A stretch of DNA of 64,000 nucleotides from Melastoma dodecandrum (GCA_029817715.1 JARUPY010000332.1:1-64000); one strand, 5' to 3'. Shown: positions 1 to 13,147, numbered from the stretch's first letter. Notes: generated from the letters alone by a model not told the origin. Numbers and translations: made by a program.

Positions 1-2
1 TT

Positions 3-170
3 CCCGAGGAACTGACACTAACCAATCTGCTACAAAAGTCGGCGGAAACCATTGGTCGTGACCTCAACCCCGTCGTCCCTGCTGGATTGGAAGGTCCAGA
101 AGCCGACAAAACGCAACTCCAGATGTCAAGAAAGCAGATATCCCAGTTGGGAAAAAAGGGGAACACACAG
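3..170 (+). CDS. Possible 3' part of an exon entering from the left edge, unidentified
   Basis: One frame is open from base 3 to a TGA at 171-173, giving about 56 codons with mixed, non-repetitive composition. A good splice donor (GTGAGT) lies at the end of the open stretch near 170. No domain is recognised. The length is within what chance allows, so this is only a candidate exon fragment whose 5' part lies outside the window. Confidence 0.2.
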
Positions 171-173
171 TGA

Positions 174-3100
174 GTAGCATCCTTGGGGGTGAATGGGAAG
201 ATATCTTCGGGTTAGAAAAGGGGTTTGAGTAGCCCTTTCATGCATCGACTGTCTATGAAGCAAGTTGATTGCCCCCCCCCCCCCCACCACCCTCAACCAC
301 CCCCAACGTCACGGCGGCTTAGTCCACATTAGTGGAGGACAGGGTCGGGGATTATGGAAAAACGGATGACGAATGGTTGGGGCTTCTTTATTTGGATTTG
401 GACCCATCGGATTTAAATATAGTTTCATTACTTTTGGATGAGGCTTCCGACTGGCCTTGGAAATGACTTATCACCTCCTCGGGAGCCCTTTTTAATCCAC
501 AACCTATTTCAACTACTTCAACGCCGAGCAGAATCTCAGCGGGGTCTCTTTGTCGGTCGTGAGGGGACTGATTTACTATTTTCAATTCAGCAAATACAAC
601 TACATGCTGTTGATTATCAATAGGGCCGGACAGCAAGGAGGCACCTGAATTAGCAACGGCAACATGGTGTTCCGTAATCAACCCATGTTTTGAAAACATT
701 GACATACAACATAATCGTTAGATTTAAACTATTGCGACAATACTTTGTTAAAAATGAATGCTAGAACCATGTACACAATGTAACCTTTTATCAACCCAAA
801 ACTGCTTTGCTTAAGATGCTAAAATCTGAAGAGTAGGAATAATGGCTCACATCAATGTCTTCTTCCCTACGCGGAGTACTTATTAAAGGTGTCCAGTGAC
901 GCATCCTCCTCCAGGGAAAAAACACCCTGCGTCACATGGGATAACTCAGAGTTTGTCAAGATCCTACCTATGAATTCCTTTATCTCGAGGAGCTGGGAAA
1001 AGTTGATTAATACATCGTGTAGGACAAAATGGAAGCCAAAACAAAGGCATTCCAATTTTGAAGGCTTATCTTGTCAACTGTTTGACCGGCAGATCTTTGG
1101 AATGACGACAAAGATGAGGGGGATGCCTCTCCCAAATTGGAAGGCCAGATCATGGATTAGCCCATTAGCTGGCATTTGGGATAAATAGTGTCCCCTTGTG
1201 CAGTGGTCGAGGCCCGGTGGTACGGAAGGGACCCCCTAATTTTCCTTTTTAAAAAAATAAAATTAGGCTGAGAATAAGTTTTTTTAAAAAATAAACTTTT
1301 TATTAATTTTAGTCCCAAAAAATTATTAAGTGTAGTTTGCACCATCTAAACTCGTCTAGTTCAATTTGACCCCTTAAAATATTTTTTCTTGCTCTTGTCA
1401 CCGCCCTGTGCACTTGTGGTTGATGCGAAAAGTTGTGACACATATTGAATTGTACGAACAACAGATTTATAGAAAAAGCGAGAACAGATATGCACTAGTT
1501 GCGCGAGGAAAGTAGATGAACTTAGAATAGTTCACATATGGGTTTACACTAACCCGAAATGTTGCTCACAAAAAAAAAATCCAAAATTGTTAATACCATA
1601 GATTCGAAATGTCAAAAATCATAAGCCCTAGAAATTTATATCCTTATAAAATCATTAAACCATATTAACCCGAAATGTTAAACCACAAACACAAAAAGTT
1701 GAAACAATAAAACCCGAAATGTCAAACTCTAAGCCTAGATGTTAAACCTTAAAACATTAATCGTAAATTCGTAATGTTAAGCACCCAAGAGTATAAACAA
1801 TTAAATCATACTCTTAAAACTCAAAATGTTAAAAAAACACTGAACCCGGAAATATTGGCTTATAAAAAAAACCTTGAAAAGTTAAATCCATAAACACTAA
1901 ATGTGTTTAAACCATAAATACTAAAAGGTTAATCCACTAAAACCCGAATTTGTTCTCAAAACTCTAAACCCTAAAAGTTGGTTGTTGGGCATTAGGGGAG
2001 AGGAGCCGGATTCTTGGGTCGTCCGATCCGTCGACGCATGTTTATGCCAGTAAAGACGCCGGCGGTTTACACATTAGGACCTGTCAAAGGGCCTCTAGAA
2101 AGTTATTATTTATAAAATTTATTGTGCATTACGCTTCATTCAGAATCCAAATCCAAAGTGGCATTCGGAGAGTTAGTAACAGGTTCAAAAACGTTGTACA
2201 ATACACAAACCAGGGTGACTTCGGGGGTATTTGTTTTGCAAAGTGTTACCTAATACCTTCTATAATTCTTTTGTTAGAAGGAATAGGTTGGAACCTTTCA
2301 AAATTGGTATTTAATATTAGGATAGCGATTATTTTAAATATTGTGAGAAGTAGTCTGGTAAGCTAATAATTGGAACAATTTTATAAACCTCTATATCTTT
2401 TATTGTATTAGTGATTTTTTTTATTATGTAAAAAATCATGTTTAAACTCATCCGACAGAAAACTCTAAAATTGTGCCTTCTGATTTTATTCGTTGTAAAA
2501 AAGTCATAGGTTATACCCAAGCAACATAAACACACAACATTAATAAGAGGAAACAAAGTCTGTTTTCCTTTTATATGAAAATAAGAAAATATGTTTGCTT
2601 TACCAGAAAATAAATAAATTAATATTATAATTTTTAGAGGGAAAATAATGTTTTTTGATTGTTTTAGCTTTTGTATTCCCGTTTTTCAAAACATTAAACG
2701 AAAAAAACATGAAAAACCCGAACATCCTTTTTTTTTTCTATTAACCCAAGCAGGGGCTAAGTGTTTCTGGTTTCCCCCGAAGCATGTGGGTGAGCACAAA
2801 GCGGGACTAGGAGTTGCCAGAGGCAAAACATCGGCAGGCCCGACACGTGCTTACAATTGGCTCCACGGTTAGAGTTTGTCAAGCTCAAAATTATAAAGAG
2901 TACGTGGTTAATTTATTGATCAAGAGTTTTATTCAAAAGTGCTGATGGGCTTGTTTTTGGAAAAAACTGAGTAAATCTAAAGTAGATTTGTATATGTAAG
3001 AAATATTATTTCGCATTACTAATTATGAAAAACGTAACTCGGAATGGCTTTCGTTGCTATACCTTTTCTGGGTTCTCCCTTCGGAAACATGAATTACTAT

Positions 3101-3660
3101 ATTTCATTACCGTAATAAGGATTCATTATGATTGTGGGTCAAAAATCTTCCAATCTCATTAAACCATGCGGACTTCGTGGGGGATAAAATAAATCACTCG
3201 AACGACAAAAAAAGTCCAAAAGAGCGGTTCTCCAACCATCAAATAAGTGCGGGACTTGTTCTTCTGGTCTTTGTTTCAAGTTTTACAAGCATCTAATAAA
3301 AAAGTTTCCTAAATTAACAGATATGAATATTATAATTCAAAGCTGGCAGTGACTTAGTTAGGTGGAAGAGTTATGATTACCGGTACAGTAAATTTTAATT
3401 TAAAAATTGAAAATTAATTTTTATATTTAAATAATATTTCTTATACAAACAACTAAACTATCGTCTTTAAGCCATGCTAACTCCCGATAACGAATGCCTC
3501 TGCACAGAAAAACTAAAGTGGGGGATATATAAGGACACTTGAGAAAGACGAGGTAGATCTGGGTGAGGGGGCGGGTCGGGGGGCGGTTGCAGATTAAAAG
3601 GAGAGTTTTCCCCGAAGAAACCAAATTTCCGGAATCCCCCAGATAATCCTTCGGAAAGAA
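174..3660. other. AT-rich intergenic region, no gene recognised
   Basis: Only short open frames are present and none resembles a known protein. The DNA is A/T-rich with homopolymers, including a C-run near 273-287, and a block of degenerate short repeats at about 1548-1985. Unrecognised old transposon debris is likely but I cannot assign it. Confidence 0.5.
1548..1985. repeat. Degenerate short repeat rich in aacccgaaatgtta-like units
   Basis: Variants of the core 'acccgaaatgt' or 'aaacccgaaatgtcaaa' recur several times, mixed with 'aaaccctaaa' and 'aatgttaaacc' words at irregular spacing. The pattern looks like a heavily mutated tandem or interspersed array. It is not a clean telomeric (CCCTAAA)n block. 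Confidence 0.4.
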
Positions 3661-3664
3661 GGCC

Positions 3665-3981
3665 ATGGAGGCGCTTCCTCTGCCACTTCCTCTTCCCCAA
3701 CAATTTCCCTCCTCCACCACCAACCCGCACTTTAATTAGTCGATTCCCGTACCTTCTTCCTCGGATTGACTCTCCGAGGCTCGTATTCTCCTGCTCCGAA
3801 GTTCCAGTGGTCCTCACCCTCCTCCATCCGATTCCTTGTTCTCTTCCCTCAATTCCACCGCCTTGAGATTGACCTCCGACTCTGCGGTTGATGTGGTTTG
3901 GACCCCCCTAATTGATACTCGGGTTAACCAGCATCCCCAATACGACCGTCATCCCAAGAGTCTGCACAATTTCAAGGTCTC
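3665..3981 (+). other. Possible degenerate first exon of an unidentified gene
   Basis: An ATG at 3665 opens a Pro/Leu/Ser-rich start like a plastid transit peptide. Two stop codons follow in that frame. A more ordinary protein-like stretch appears around 3836-3975 in the same frame and runs into a CT-rich tract. No later exon could be matched to a known family. It may be another decayed gene like its neighbours or simply chance. Confidence 0.2.
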
Positions 3982-4045
3982 TCTCTCCTCTCTCTCTTCT
4001 CTCTCTCCTCTCTCTCTTCTCTCTCTCTTCTCTCTTCTCTTTCTG
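3977..4045. repeat. (CT)n-rich microsatellite
   Basis: An imperfect CT/CTT repeat runs for about 65 bp and is followed by a short GT-rich stretch. Confidence 0.85.
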
Positions 4046-4152
4046 TGGTGTGTGTCGTGTGTGTATGTGCCTGCGCAATAACCAATTAGGCTCAGAATGC
4101 CGTCCACTCCAATCTTTAAGTCTTGGTTAAAATCTCTACCTTCCATCATCAA

Positions 4153-6013
4153 AATTAGCTAAATTTTATTGCCAACTAAGCCCTTTGGGGACACTGAAAT
4201 TTCGATATGTAATGTGCGTAGATCGGCAGGATTTGCTACCATGAAAAAAAAAACACCGGATTATAAAATTTTATTACTTAGTTATTCTAACATAATGAGG
4301 TGCTTAGGTTTCCTTACGACTGCAGAATGTGCGATTGAACCAATACACTTGTTGCGGGTATAATATTAAAAACTTCTGCTTGAAATGTTCTTACTGTCAT
4401 CGCTCCTAAGGATTAACTTAAAGGTGTTCCTCTCTGGTTCCAATCGGATGCTGCAATTTGACCACCGTAAGGTGGCAGTAGTCTCCTATCTATGCAAAAG
4501 ATTACCCCTTCTCACCGTTATTCTGCAAATTCCCATCCTGGAAGGCTGGTTTTGCTGAACTGATTCGTTCATCTGTACCCTTTCAAATCAGAAAACAATA
4601 AATAAGAACATTAAAGACCTCTCCTCTGATTCCTCGTTCATGTTCGCTGTTATGCGATATACCTGTAAGGGATTGTTTCTTTCCATGGCGGATTGGTTTT
4701 ATTACCCAATGATGGGAGGCTCAATTCTCTTGGTTGTATAACTTCTGATCTTACCTTAGCTGCCCAAAACTATTATGTGAAATCAATGAAAATCAAACTG
4801 ACAAGGAGCCACTTCCTTTTTCTTTCTATGTAGACAAATGTACTTTCCTTAAAGAGGAGTAGTCAACATGCTTTGGTTCTGATTGCTAAATGGAATATTT
4901 TTTTAGGCAATTCTTATGTCTTTGAACTGTTAATAGTTTGAGTTGTTTGGAATGTCTAAGACATCATGTCGTGGTCTTCATGCTGGTTTAAACTCTTGTT
5001 AATTGGGGGCCATATATTTTCTGGATGTTACCATCGGATCTTTTGTCCTCCTGTCCTCGCTTATCTGTGGCCATGATCTACCCCTTTATTTGCATCACCT
5101 GCGTTTGCATCATTTTCCAAGTGCTGCTAAGCGCAGGGGCTCCTGCAGTTGCCTGCTGCGGTAGGGACTTGACTTGTCCGTACCGAATTAATGTGTTGAG
5201 CAGTGCCAATGGACAGGGTTCTTTGCCTGGTTGCCCGCTTGGCACACGCTGTCAGGGCCCTGACACACCCTTGCTGCTCTGGCCTCTCACGTGTCATATT
5301 GGTCGTACAAAGAATCGAAAGTGCTGCTGTTGGGAGCCTCTGTGGGGATGCGGGGCATCGACGCAGGGGCAGGTTATTTTTGAGCTTATTGTTTCTACTT
5401 CTCTTCTAAAAAAGGACCGGCTGCATATTGAAGTGTCTAAGGGGACATGGGGGCACAAGGTGTGGTTGGGTTTCACATTGACTCATTATAGGTGCTATGG
5501 GAATTAAAGAGGGCAGCAGGAAATCCCCACCCCATTGTTGTCGCACACTGGAAAATGGCGAAGTGTGATGTTTACATTGTATGAAACGCTAAGGTCCTCC
5601 GGTCGGTAAGAAGAAGACTTGGGCTTTGCTACTTTTGCAACCGGTATTATTTCTTGGGTTACAGGCACCCATGATGCCATTGATGATGGTCTTGCCGGCA
5701 CGGGCCCTGCCTTCTCGTTTGGCTGGCGCTGCATTTTTAGTCCATGTTCCTGGTTGGTGCTGTGGTTTGCCAATGGGTTACCTACACAGTGTTTTATAGG
5801 ATTCATGCAGTGACGCACTTAAAGGAGTCGGGTGGCCCAGAATAAACAGAGAAAACTCACTTTGAGGCAATCCTCTCCTCGTGGCTATTTTTTGGTCTTG
5901 GATTTGCTCTACTTATTTAAGCCAGTTTTTTGGATTTTAGGCTTTATACTAATAGGTAGGGGAGTATGATCTGTGGGGAAGAAAGGGAAAGAACTATGCA
6001 CGGGACCGTATAG

Positions 6014-6070
<57 letters not shown>

Positions 6071-7298
6071 AGGCGACAGTTCTCAAGTGCTAGGAGTGTT
6101 CTGAGAAAATTTTTTATTAACTTGTTTTTGGCGCACATCATGATTTGCAATATCATATTGTTCTGAAAGCATTGTAATCTCTTTATTTGGATTGGAACTG
6201 TGTATTCGGAACTGGCGAAACGTTTTCCGCCCGCTCACTTCTCGACGTAGGCTACTTGACACACATGTCTCGCTACATTATTGGCATCTCACTATTGATC
6301 TCATGCACTGACGGAATGTGCTTTTATCTCTTCTCTCTCTTCCCACACCGCGATTGTTTCACTCGCGATCTTTTGGCACGTTAACTATATTTTTCGATCA
6401 AATATTAGCTACTGAATTACTCGGTGCCTTGCTGGTCTTTGGAACAAAAAATGTATCTTGTCTAAAAGGAATTGTGTGTTGTTATTGTTTAATAGAGTTA
6501 TGATAAATCTTTACCTGTGAATTTTGTTATTTCTTAAGGCAGTTTTTTATATTATAAAATTTGTTTGTTATTCTTTTTCTCCTGTATGTATTATCTAAAA
6601 TTTATTATGTGTTTTTTTTTCCTCTTTTCATTCTTTCTTCCCTTAAAACAGTCGCTCTTTTGCCAACTAAATAAATAACTTCATCGGATCCAATTACACC
6701 TTCCCGTATAGTTGTCCCCACCAACAGCTACTGGAAAATCGTTCCCACCTTAAAACATTAAAATAGTATTTTCCATAGACCAATATATGTATCAGTTTAG
6801 TATTGTCCCAAGGCGGGCATTCAAAGGACCAGGTAACCGAAAAACACCCCCCCACCACCCCTTCTTTATAAATAAAGAAAAACCTCCCTTCCAATCTTCC
6901 ATCTGTACTGTTCTTCCATCTCATTTTCCAATGGACTAATTGAGTGTTCCTGCCCATGACAAAATACGAGTTTAACTAATACAGAAACAATGTAGTGGTC
7001 TTGGCTCCCCAGCAGTACAGGAGTAGCACTCTGGGTGGTGTTGGTGTTGAGCGGAGCCAACAATGACTACCAACCTATTATTGTTCACCTATCAGGAAAA
7101 GGAGGTCCTAAGCACAGCCCCTAGTTAGTAATGTCCCAAGTAAACACCATTCACTTCATTTTCTTCCGGAAGTTTTCGTTCGTAGAAGTAAACTGAGGAT
7201 GACCACAGCGAGCAGCAACTGCTACACCTACTAGCGCCCTCGTGCTAGTAATAATTCCAATCCTTGACGGTCCAGCATTTGTTGTGCTGGTTTTGGCG
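4153..7298. other. Intergenic region without a recognisable gene
   Basis: Several open frames of 60-160 codons occur (for example at 5025-5507 and 5619-5813 on +), but none shows a known domain and they overlap in conflicting frames. The region contains a 57-bp poly(C) tract at 6014-6070. Confidence 0.5.
6014..6070. repeat. 57-bp uninterrupted poly(C) tract
   Basis: The + strand reads C without interruption for 57 bases. On the opposite strand this is poly(G), which makes an artificial polyglycine reading frame in minus-strand translation. Tracts this long are rare and slippage-prone, so the true length is uncertain. Confidence 0.95.
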
Positions 7299-9997
7299 CT
7301 AAATCATAAGTTCTGAGAGCCTCTTACTGCGATGCGGCATTACTCCCTGAAAAATGCATCCTCATCCTGCACAATCACAAAAATGATGTAATGAGGCATC
7401 GGGCCAGGACGAAAGATTTGGCGATGGCACGAGATTTTCAACAATGCTTCATTGGCACATGCATGATAGAAATATTCATCCAGGTCTATTTATTGCAATT
7501 CTGATATACAGTGGGAGCTCAGTCTAGTATTATTCTTGCCCCCCATAGTTTCCCTACTCAAAGACACTGCTGCTCTAAATCTTGCTTACCTGTTCATAGT
7601 TTCCTTACTCAATGACACAACTGCTGCTATATCTGCTTCCTGGATAACCGGTACACTCAAGAATGTCAATACCTTTGCATAAAAGCTCAACTAAAGTTCC
7701 GAAAACGCCGGGATCATCCAATTCAGCGCCTTTTCAGTAGGGAAGCTTCAGCAGCCCATCAAGTTTCCCCTATTCAGTAACTCACACTGATTCAAACACA
7801 AATACCGCTACAAATCAGGCCTCAGGCTCTCCCACAAAGGAGTTTTGAAAAATTCAATCTCAAGTCATAACTTACATGAACTATGAGTTATCAAATTTGA
7901 TGTGGTTCCTGAGTCCAAGGGCCATCAAAAACCTGACCGTTCTGGCTGAGCCCTTCCCTGAATAAAAGGATCAAACACAAGGATCAAAGATAAGGTGGAT
8001 CAAAACACAGCCATAATAAACCAAAACCAAATATTTATTATGCCATACCTGTGTGTTGGGACCCTCCTGATAATTGCTACCTATGTTCCTTGTATGAAAG
8101 GCCCTATCCTATAGAACATTTCCCGGAAGATGGCTGAGCACCTGCAATCCACCATTTTGCAGCACCCCATGCAAAAAGATTGGATCCAAGTTTATGGAAA
8201 AAAAAATAAAAAACAAACTCAGACAACAGATGTTGCACTATTTTGTGACTCTTCCCACCAAAGAATAAGAGGAATGTCCGGTCATTTTTTTATTTTTTGT
8301 AAGCTTACACTCATCACAAGAGCTTCTATGTACCTTTCGTGGCATTCGGAAGTTATTCCTTTCCTTTGGACCAAAATATTTGAGTCCTTGCCCCCCATGG
8401 AATGAGGAAAATGGACAGTAGTGTTATCTTGTATGATTTTACCGGGAATCACATCCCAAATGGTCTGAATACTCGCTTAGAGAGCCTATATACCTTCCTT
8501 CCTGGAACAAAATTCGACAGAGGGTCCTCTCCAGGTTACTTCTATCCGCAAAAACAACTCCAGCTAGCTGAAGAAACTGTGGCCACACCGAGTACGTTTA
8601 TATAATTTCATTGACATAATTATGATGCAGAGTAGGTAGTGAAATAATTTTTGATAGTTTCAAACATCTTTATATTCATGGTGGAAATTTTGGATAAGGT
8701 ACATTAATCCATGAAAATATAGCCAATTAATAATTCTCACTGCATTTATTACTCTTTTCACTACTTTCCTTTTCCAAATGGAGGTTCTTCAAGGGGGTAA
8801 ATTAAACTTCACAATCACAAGTTATTAAAACTTGAAACAGTTAGTAAACAGAGAGGTTTTGAGCATGCGATTTTTTTATTAGTCGACTCTTTACCATAAT
8901 CAAAGTCTATACAGTATTGATACCAAATATCTAGAGAATTTCAATTTTAGAATCAGGCTTAACAATTTTGCGGCAATATTTCACAGCAGGTAGCTAGTCA
9001 GGAGGGGGTGGTGGGGACATCAACATCACAAGGGGAACAAATTGACTCTTCCTTGGCCAAACGAGAATAAGCCGACACAATGTAAAAGCATTGCCACAGG
9101 TTCCAATTCACTAATCAACTTGGAAAAATTTGTCCCATTCAGAATCGTCAGAACTTGAAGCTCGGCTAATACAGCTGTGGCTTTGGTACCTGCTAGAGTT
9201 GAGAAGAATGACAAGGCTGGCACACTAATGGCGCAATGATATAGTGCCAGAGACAAAACACATTTTGCAACCACATTCATTGAATCATGAGACATCAATT
9301 ACTGCCGAAAGCAGTTTGGTGGGAGAAGAAAGAGGGAAAGAGGAGTAAACATGTTAAAAGATAAGTGATTTACCTGATAAAGGTCTGCATAGGTGATCTT
9401 GGGACATTTGGACCTCACTTCCTCTGATGCAATAAGATAAAAAACCACAATCATTTATAAGTAAAATGCGAAATCAGAGCAAATCGTTGTTCAAAGAGTC
9501 AGAAGATACACGACGAGGTGTGGAAAACAAGGATCCCACCAAGTAGTTGAATTGGAGAAGAAACAGAAAGAGAGAGATACTTCAAAAGGCAGGTTTCGGG
9601 GGTATATGCAGCAGCAGAGAAAAGAACTAAGTAATGAGGCGAAGAGCCAGTTCGCATGTGCTAGTACACCACAGAAGTCGATGGCGATCTTAAGGCCGGA
9701 GTTAGAGCCATGAGAATACTCCCTCAAGGTTCCTGATGGAGCCCATTGGGGTCCTCCAGTTTTTGGTGTTTGGCGTCGTAAGTCCCAGCGTCGTGGCCAT
9801 CTTACAATCAAAATTCCCAAATCACATCAACAGCCGAAATCAAATGGAAGAGCGGGGGAAAGGCAAAGTGTGAATAGATTACGCCAAGCGGAGCATGATA
9901 GGGGCGCAGTTCCTAGTGGGCGATGAGAGCGCGGAGATGGCTGGCGGGCTCTGTCGATCTCCTTCAGGTATTCGGTGTCCACAACCGGCAACGCCAT
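7299..9997 (-). pseudogene. Ascorbate peroxidase pseudogene (cytosolic type)
   Basis: The family consists of haem peroxidases that reduce H2O2 with ascorbate. Read on the minus strand, the start at 9997 gives MALPVVDTEY then LKEID, the usual N-terminus. Further matches to the family follow in order: NCAPIMLRLA and HDAGTYDA near the distal-histidine region, EYSHGSNSGLKIAID (about 9700), EV-SKCPKITYADLYQ (about 9380-9430), MFYRIG (about 8110), IVA-SGG (about 8060), GRA-PERSGF (about 7940), GLLKLP (about 7740), DEDAFFR (about 7370) and a C-terminal RLSEL ending at 7299. Exon order is correct and intron-like gaps remain, so this is a decayed gene and not a retrocopy. Almost every exon is broken: shifts after DRAR, shifts in the Gly-Gly-Pro segment, a TGA after GLLKLPY and a TAA after DEDAFFRE. 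The histidine of the usual GRAHPERS reads as glutamine. The central haem-binding exons are poorly preserved. No intact product is possible. Confidence 0.85.
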
Positions 9998-10003
9998 GGT
10001 CTG

Positions 10004-10519
10004 ACACCAGCAAGAGAGATATTGGGAGTGGATGGGATAGGATGGGAGGAGGTTGAGGGTATAATTATAATTATAGGGCCAATCAATTCCCGTCGGTCAA
10101 ATGGAGGGCTGGGGTGGGGATATCCATTTATTTTTCCTTTTTATTTTTTTTTTTTTTTAGGAAAATTTAAAATTAATGTGGTTGTTCGGAATCGAAACAA
10201 CTGGAGGTCAGGTATTATATTAAACTAATATAGGAAATTTTTAAAAAATTGGCATCCTTTTCTATTAGTCTTTTTTGTGGATATTTGTAGAGTTTGATAA
10301 ATTGAATATTTTTTAAAATTTTAAACTCGTATTTCATAAAATTTTAAAAAAAACAAACGATATATTCATAAGTAGCTCATTATATATATGCAGCCAACGG
10401 ACTCACGCGAGTGCGTGTTTTCTTCCAAAGGGGTGGATGATACATTCGATCGTCATCGATGAAATAAATTAAATTCAAACAAGGTATGTAAAAAAAAAAA
10501 AAAAAGAAGCTAAAGTGTT
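10004..10519. other. Intergenic spacer between the two minus-strand pseudogenes
   Basis: This is AT-rich sequence with a poly(T) run near 10140-10160, a short AT dinucleotide stretch near 10380 and a poly(A) run near 10490. No coding signal was seen. Confidence 0.6.
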
Positions 10520-13147
10520 AGGAGGAGGAAAGTCCTCCACTGGAGCATCAATCTGGATGCCATCCATTCTTGGAGTCGATGAGATTTTGTTACTTGTCAT
10601 TCATCCTCTTGTTGCTCACCACATCCCCAGCCCAATATCAACATATCCCAAGGGTTCCTGTCTCCCCAAATCCATTTCCAATGCATAAGCCCTCTCCACT
10701 CCTTTTTTTTTAAATAAAAAATTAAGAATATATATTACCTTGGGATAAAGTAGGCCCATTCTCGATGAAGTGCTGACAACTTCAACGTGCAGCTTTTCCC
10801 TGGTTGGAGGCTCTTCCAGCACGAACTGAAACTCCTCTTCCCACCTTGGATCCCTGTTCTTCTTCACCGTCTGTTGGATTAACCATAAAAAAATTACCCC
10901 CCTTTCTTTGCCTTCCCAGAAAATAAAGAAGAAATCCATAACTATGCAACACTTTCCTTGGTTCTTCTCTCCTCTCCTCTGAAAATAATCCGAGCTGAGG
11001 GATTGGTGTGGTGCTTCCCCTCTACTTCCCACGCCTCGTGCACTATCACCACCAGCAGCCCTCCACCATCTGGCGTCCCTTCTCTGGGGCTTCTCATACT
11101 CGTCAAACCCTTGGGGCGTGTCCTCGGCACTAAACGGCTTGTACGTCAGCTCTACTACCAGCTGTCCTCGCGATTTGTCGTTCTGGGGATCATTTGGGTC
11201 TGCCGTCTTGAGGAGATTAAGGGTCATCTCTGTTGGCTGTTCAGTGGGCAAGTCTTTTTAAGGGAACCACGTTCAATCCCATTTTATCGTGTTTGCCCAC
11301 CTGCCATTCGTTCCTCACCACAATGTCATCAGCAAAAACGGCTAGTTACTGAACTAAAAAACCCAAAATTTACTCCATCTGGTTGGTTACCTGCTCCCAA
11401 TCGTAGACAAGGAGTTCGAGAGCCTGATGCTCTGGATCCTTCACGACGAAACTGAATTCCTCGTTCCACTCGGGGTTCAAGTTCTTATGCTTCACTGTGG
11501 TTTTCTTGGAGGGAAGGTGATCTTCAGTGAGCCGGAGCTTCACGTAAGGATCGGAAGCTCCCAGTACGTCCTTTCTTCTTGAGCTTGGATGCTCTCAGGA
11601 CCTTCACGTTTAGGATACCCACGGGCCCTCTTCACAGCGCCCTGATTTTTATTTTTATTTTTTTTTGCCACAACCAAATTATCAGGCGATGCCAGGAAAA
11701 GAAGAATGGAAATAGCAATGAACTGATTTATTCTGGTGTGTGTAGAGTGTGTGCTTGTTGGGGGGTGAAAAAGGTTAAAAAAGAAAGAGGGATGGAACAC
11801 GTACTTTGTTAAATCCATAATCTCTATCGCCAGGGTCTTAGGCCACAAATACATGTTTGCAACCTGATCTTTAATGAGCTCCTGTCCATTAATGAATGCC
11901 AATCTTAAAAAAGGAACATCTATCTTGTTGGTCTTCAAATAACTAACAAGAAAATGAAAAAATACGCAAAAGAAAATAAATGACCTGAACAAAACGGTAG
12001 AGACCTGGTATGGACATGAGATCACCACCAACGAGTTTTAGACCAAAGTCAACGTGGGGCTGTCAGGGAAAGATGGTTTTTTTTTTTTAGAAAAAAAATG
12101 AAACACAGAAAATCTTTTAGATGAGTAGAGGGAAACGAAAAAACCTTTGCCATTAGAGAGACGTAGAGGTTAGCAAAACAGGGGAAACTCGGAACCAACG
12201 GCTTCAGGGTGATGCGAGGATGTGCAAATACTTGCAAGTCCACCACCTAACCAAATATCCATCCCCCAATTGTTTTTCCTTTCCTTTTATTTTTTAATAA
12301 TTAGAAACAATTATCTAACCTGTGCGGTGGCTTTGAGTCCAAATGCCTTCACAGCGATGGTGACATCAGGATTTCCCGCCCATTTTATATATGGCTCCAT
12401 GATTAGCTCTTTCTCGTCGGTTATATATACTTTCATCCCTGACACAAAAACACAAGTTCTAAAAATTAAAAATAAAAAAAAGAAAGAAAATGATGGAACG
12501 GAACATGAGCCGAGGTGAAACCTTGGAAGGTCGGGGGCAGTGTTCCCAGCGTGAACCTTTCGAACTCAACCGCTTCGATATTGTATTTCCCAATCTGCTC
12601 ATCGATGATGGGCTTTACTATATCCGTTGTTTTCTTGCAGATCGCCTAGGACACAATTGCTCGCTTTAAACAACTTGGGCAACAAGTGAAAAGACAAGAA
12701 GGAGGGTGGGGCGCGCTAACCTTGTCGAGATGGGGCCATAAGTATCCCAATAACTTATTCAACCAATCAACCTACAAGGGAACCGCAAAAATATATATGA
12801 GAGCACGTAATGGAATCCCCGGGAATTATAGTGCACGTATGTGTTTCGTATACCCGATCGTAGTCAGGATTCTTCACCCACGGGGGTATTTCCGGTAGCA
12901 AACGTTGGAGAGCCTCCGTCTCTTGCTCGGACAAGGGCAGGATAACGGGATCCTGGAACCAAAAAGAGATGCAATCGGCAAAAAGGAGAAGGAAAAGAAA
13001 ATACAAAGCACCGATTAAGGGCGGGGCGATTTTACCTCAACCTCGTCTGGCTGGAGATAAATGAATAGGAAGTATCCAATCACTATGCCGGTGGAAACTC
13101 CGATCCCGAATCCGAAGAGGCCGAAGATGGTCCCGAAGAAAACCCAT
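10520..13147 (-). pseudogene. Plant synaptotagmin (SYT1-like) pseudogene, multiple frameshifts
   Basis: Intact plant synaptotagmins are ER-plasma-membrane tethers with an N-terminal membrane anchor, an SMP lipid-transfer domain and two C2 domains. On the minus strand nearly every exon is present in order. These are the hydrophobic anchor (about 13035-13147), PEIPPWVKNPD (about 12870), VDWLNK (12770), the SMP segment (IDEQIGKYNIE, about 12600), ELIMEP (12400), VVDLQVFAHPR (12230), VGGDLMSIPGLYR (12020), DQVANMYLWPKT (11850), the C2A core (VKHKNLNPEWNEEF, about 11480), and the C2B segments LLVVIVHEA and KNRDPRWEEEF (about 11040 and 10850). Lesions are an extra T directly after the initiator ATG-GGT; a stop and an indel at the start of the C2A exon; an extra G in KKKD; an extra A in the run at about 11260; a frame change before the C2B Gly-rich strand; a lost donor after ERRTK; and stops in the last exon. 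The gene is dead unless many of these are sequence errors. Confidence 0.88.

Noticed and set aside
1548..1985. Interstitial telomere repeat
   Set aside because: CCCTAAA words are few and irregular; the dominant unit is different and degenerate.
5025..5507. 160-codon plus-strand frame as a Cys-rich secreted peptide gene
   Set aside because: There is no signal peptide in a convincing position, the Cys spacing is irregular, competing frames overlap, and nothing supports expression.
5944..6156. Minus-strand open frame with about 20 consecutive glycines
   Set aside because: The glycines come only from the poly(C) tract; the rest has no coding character.
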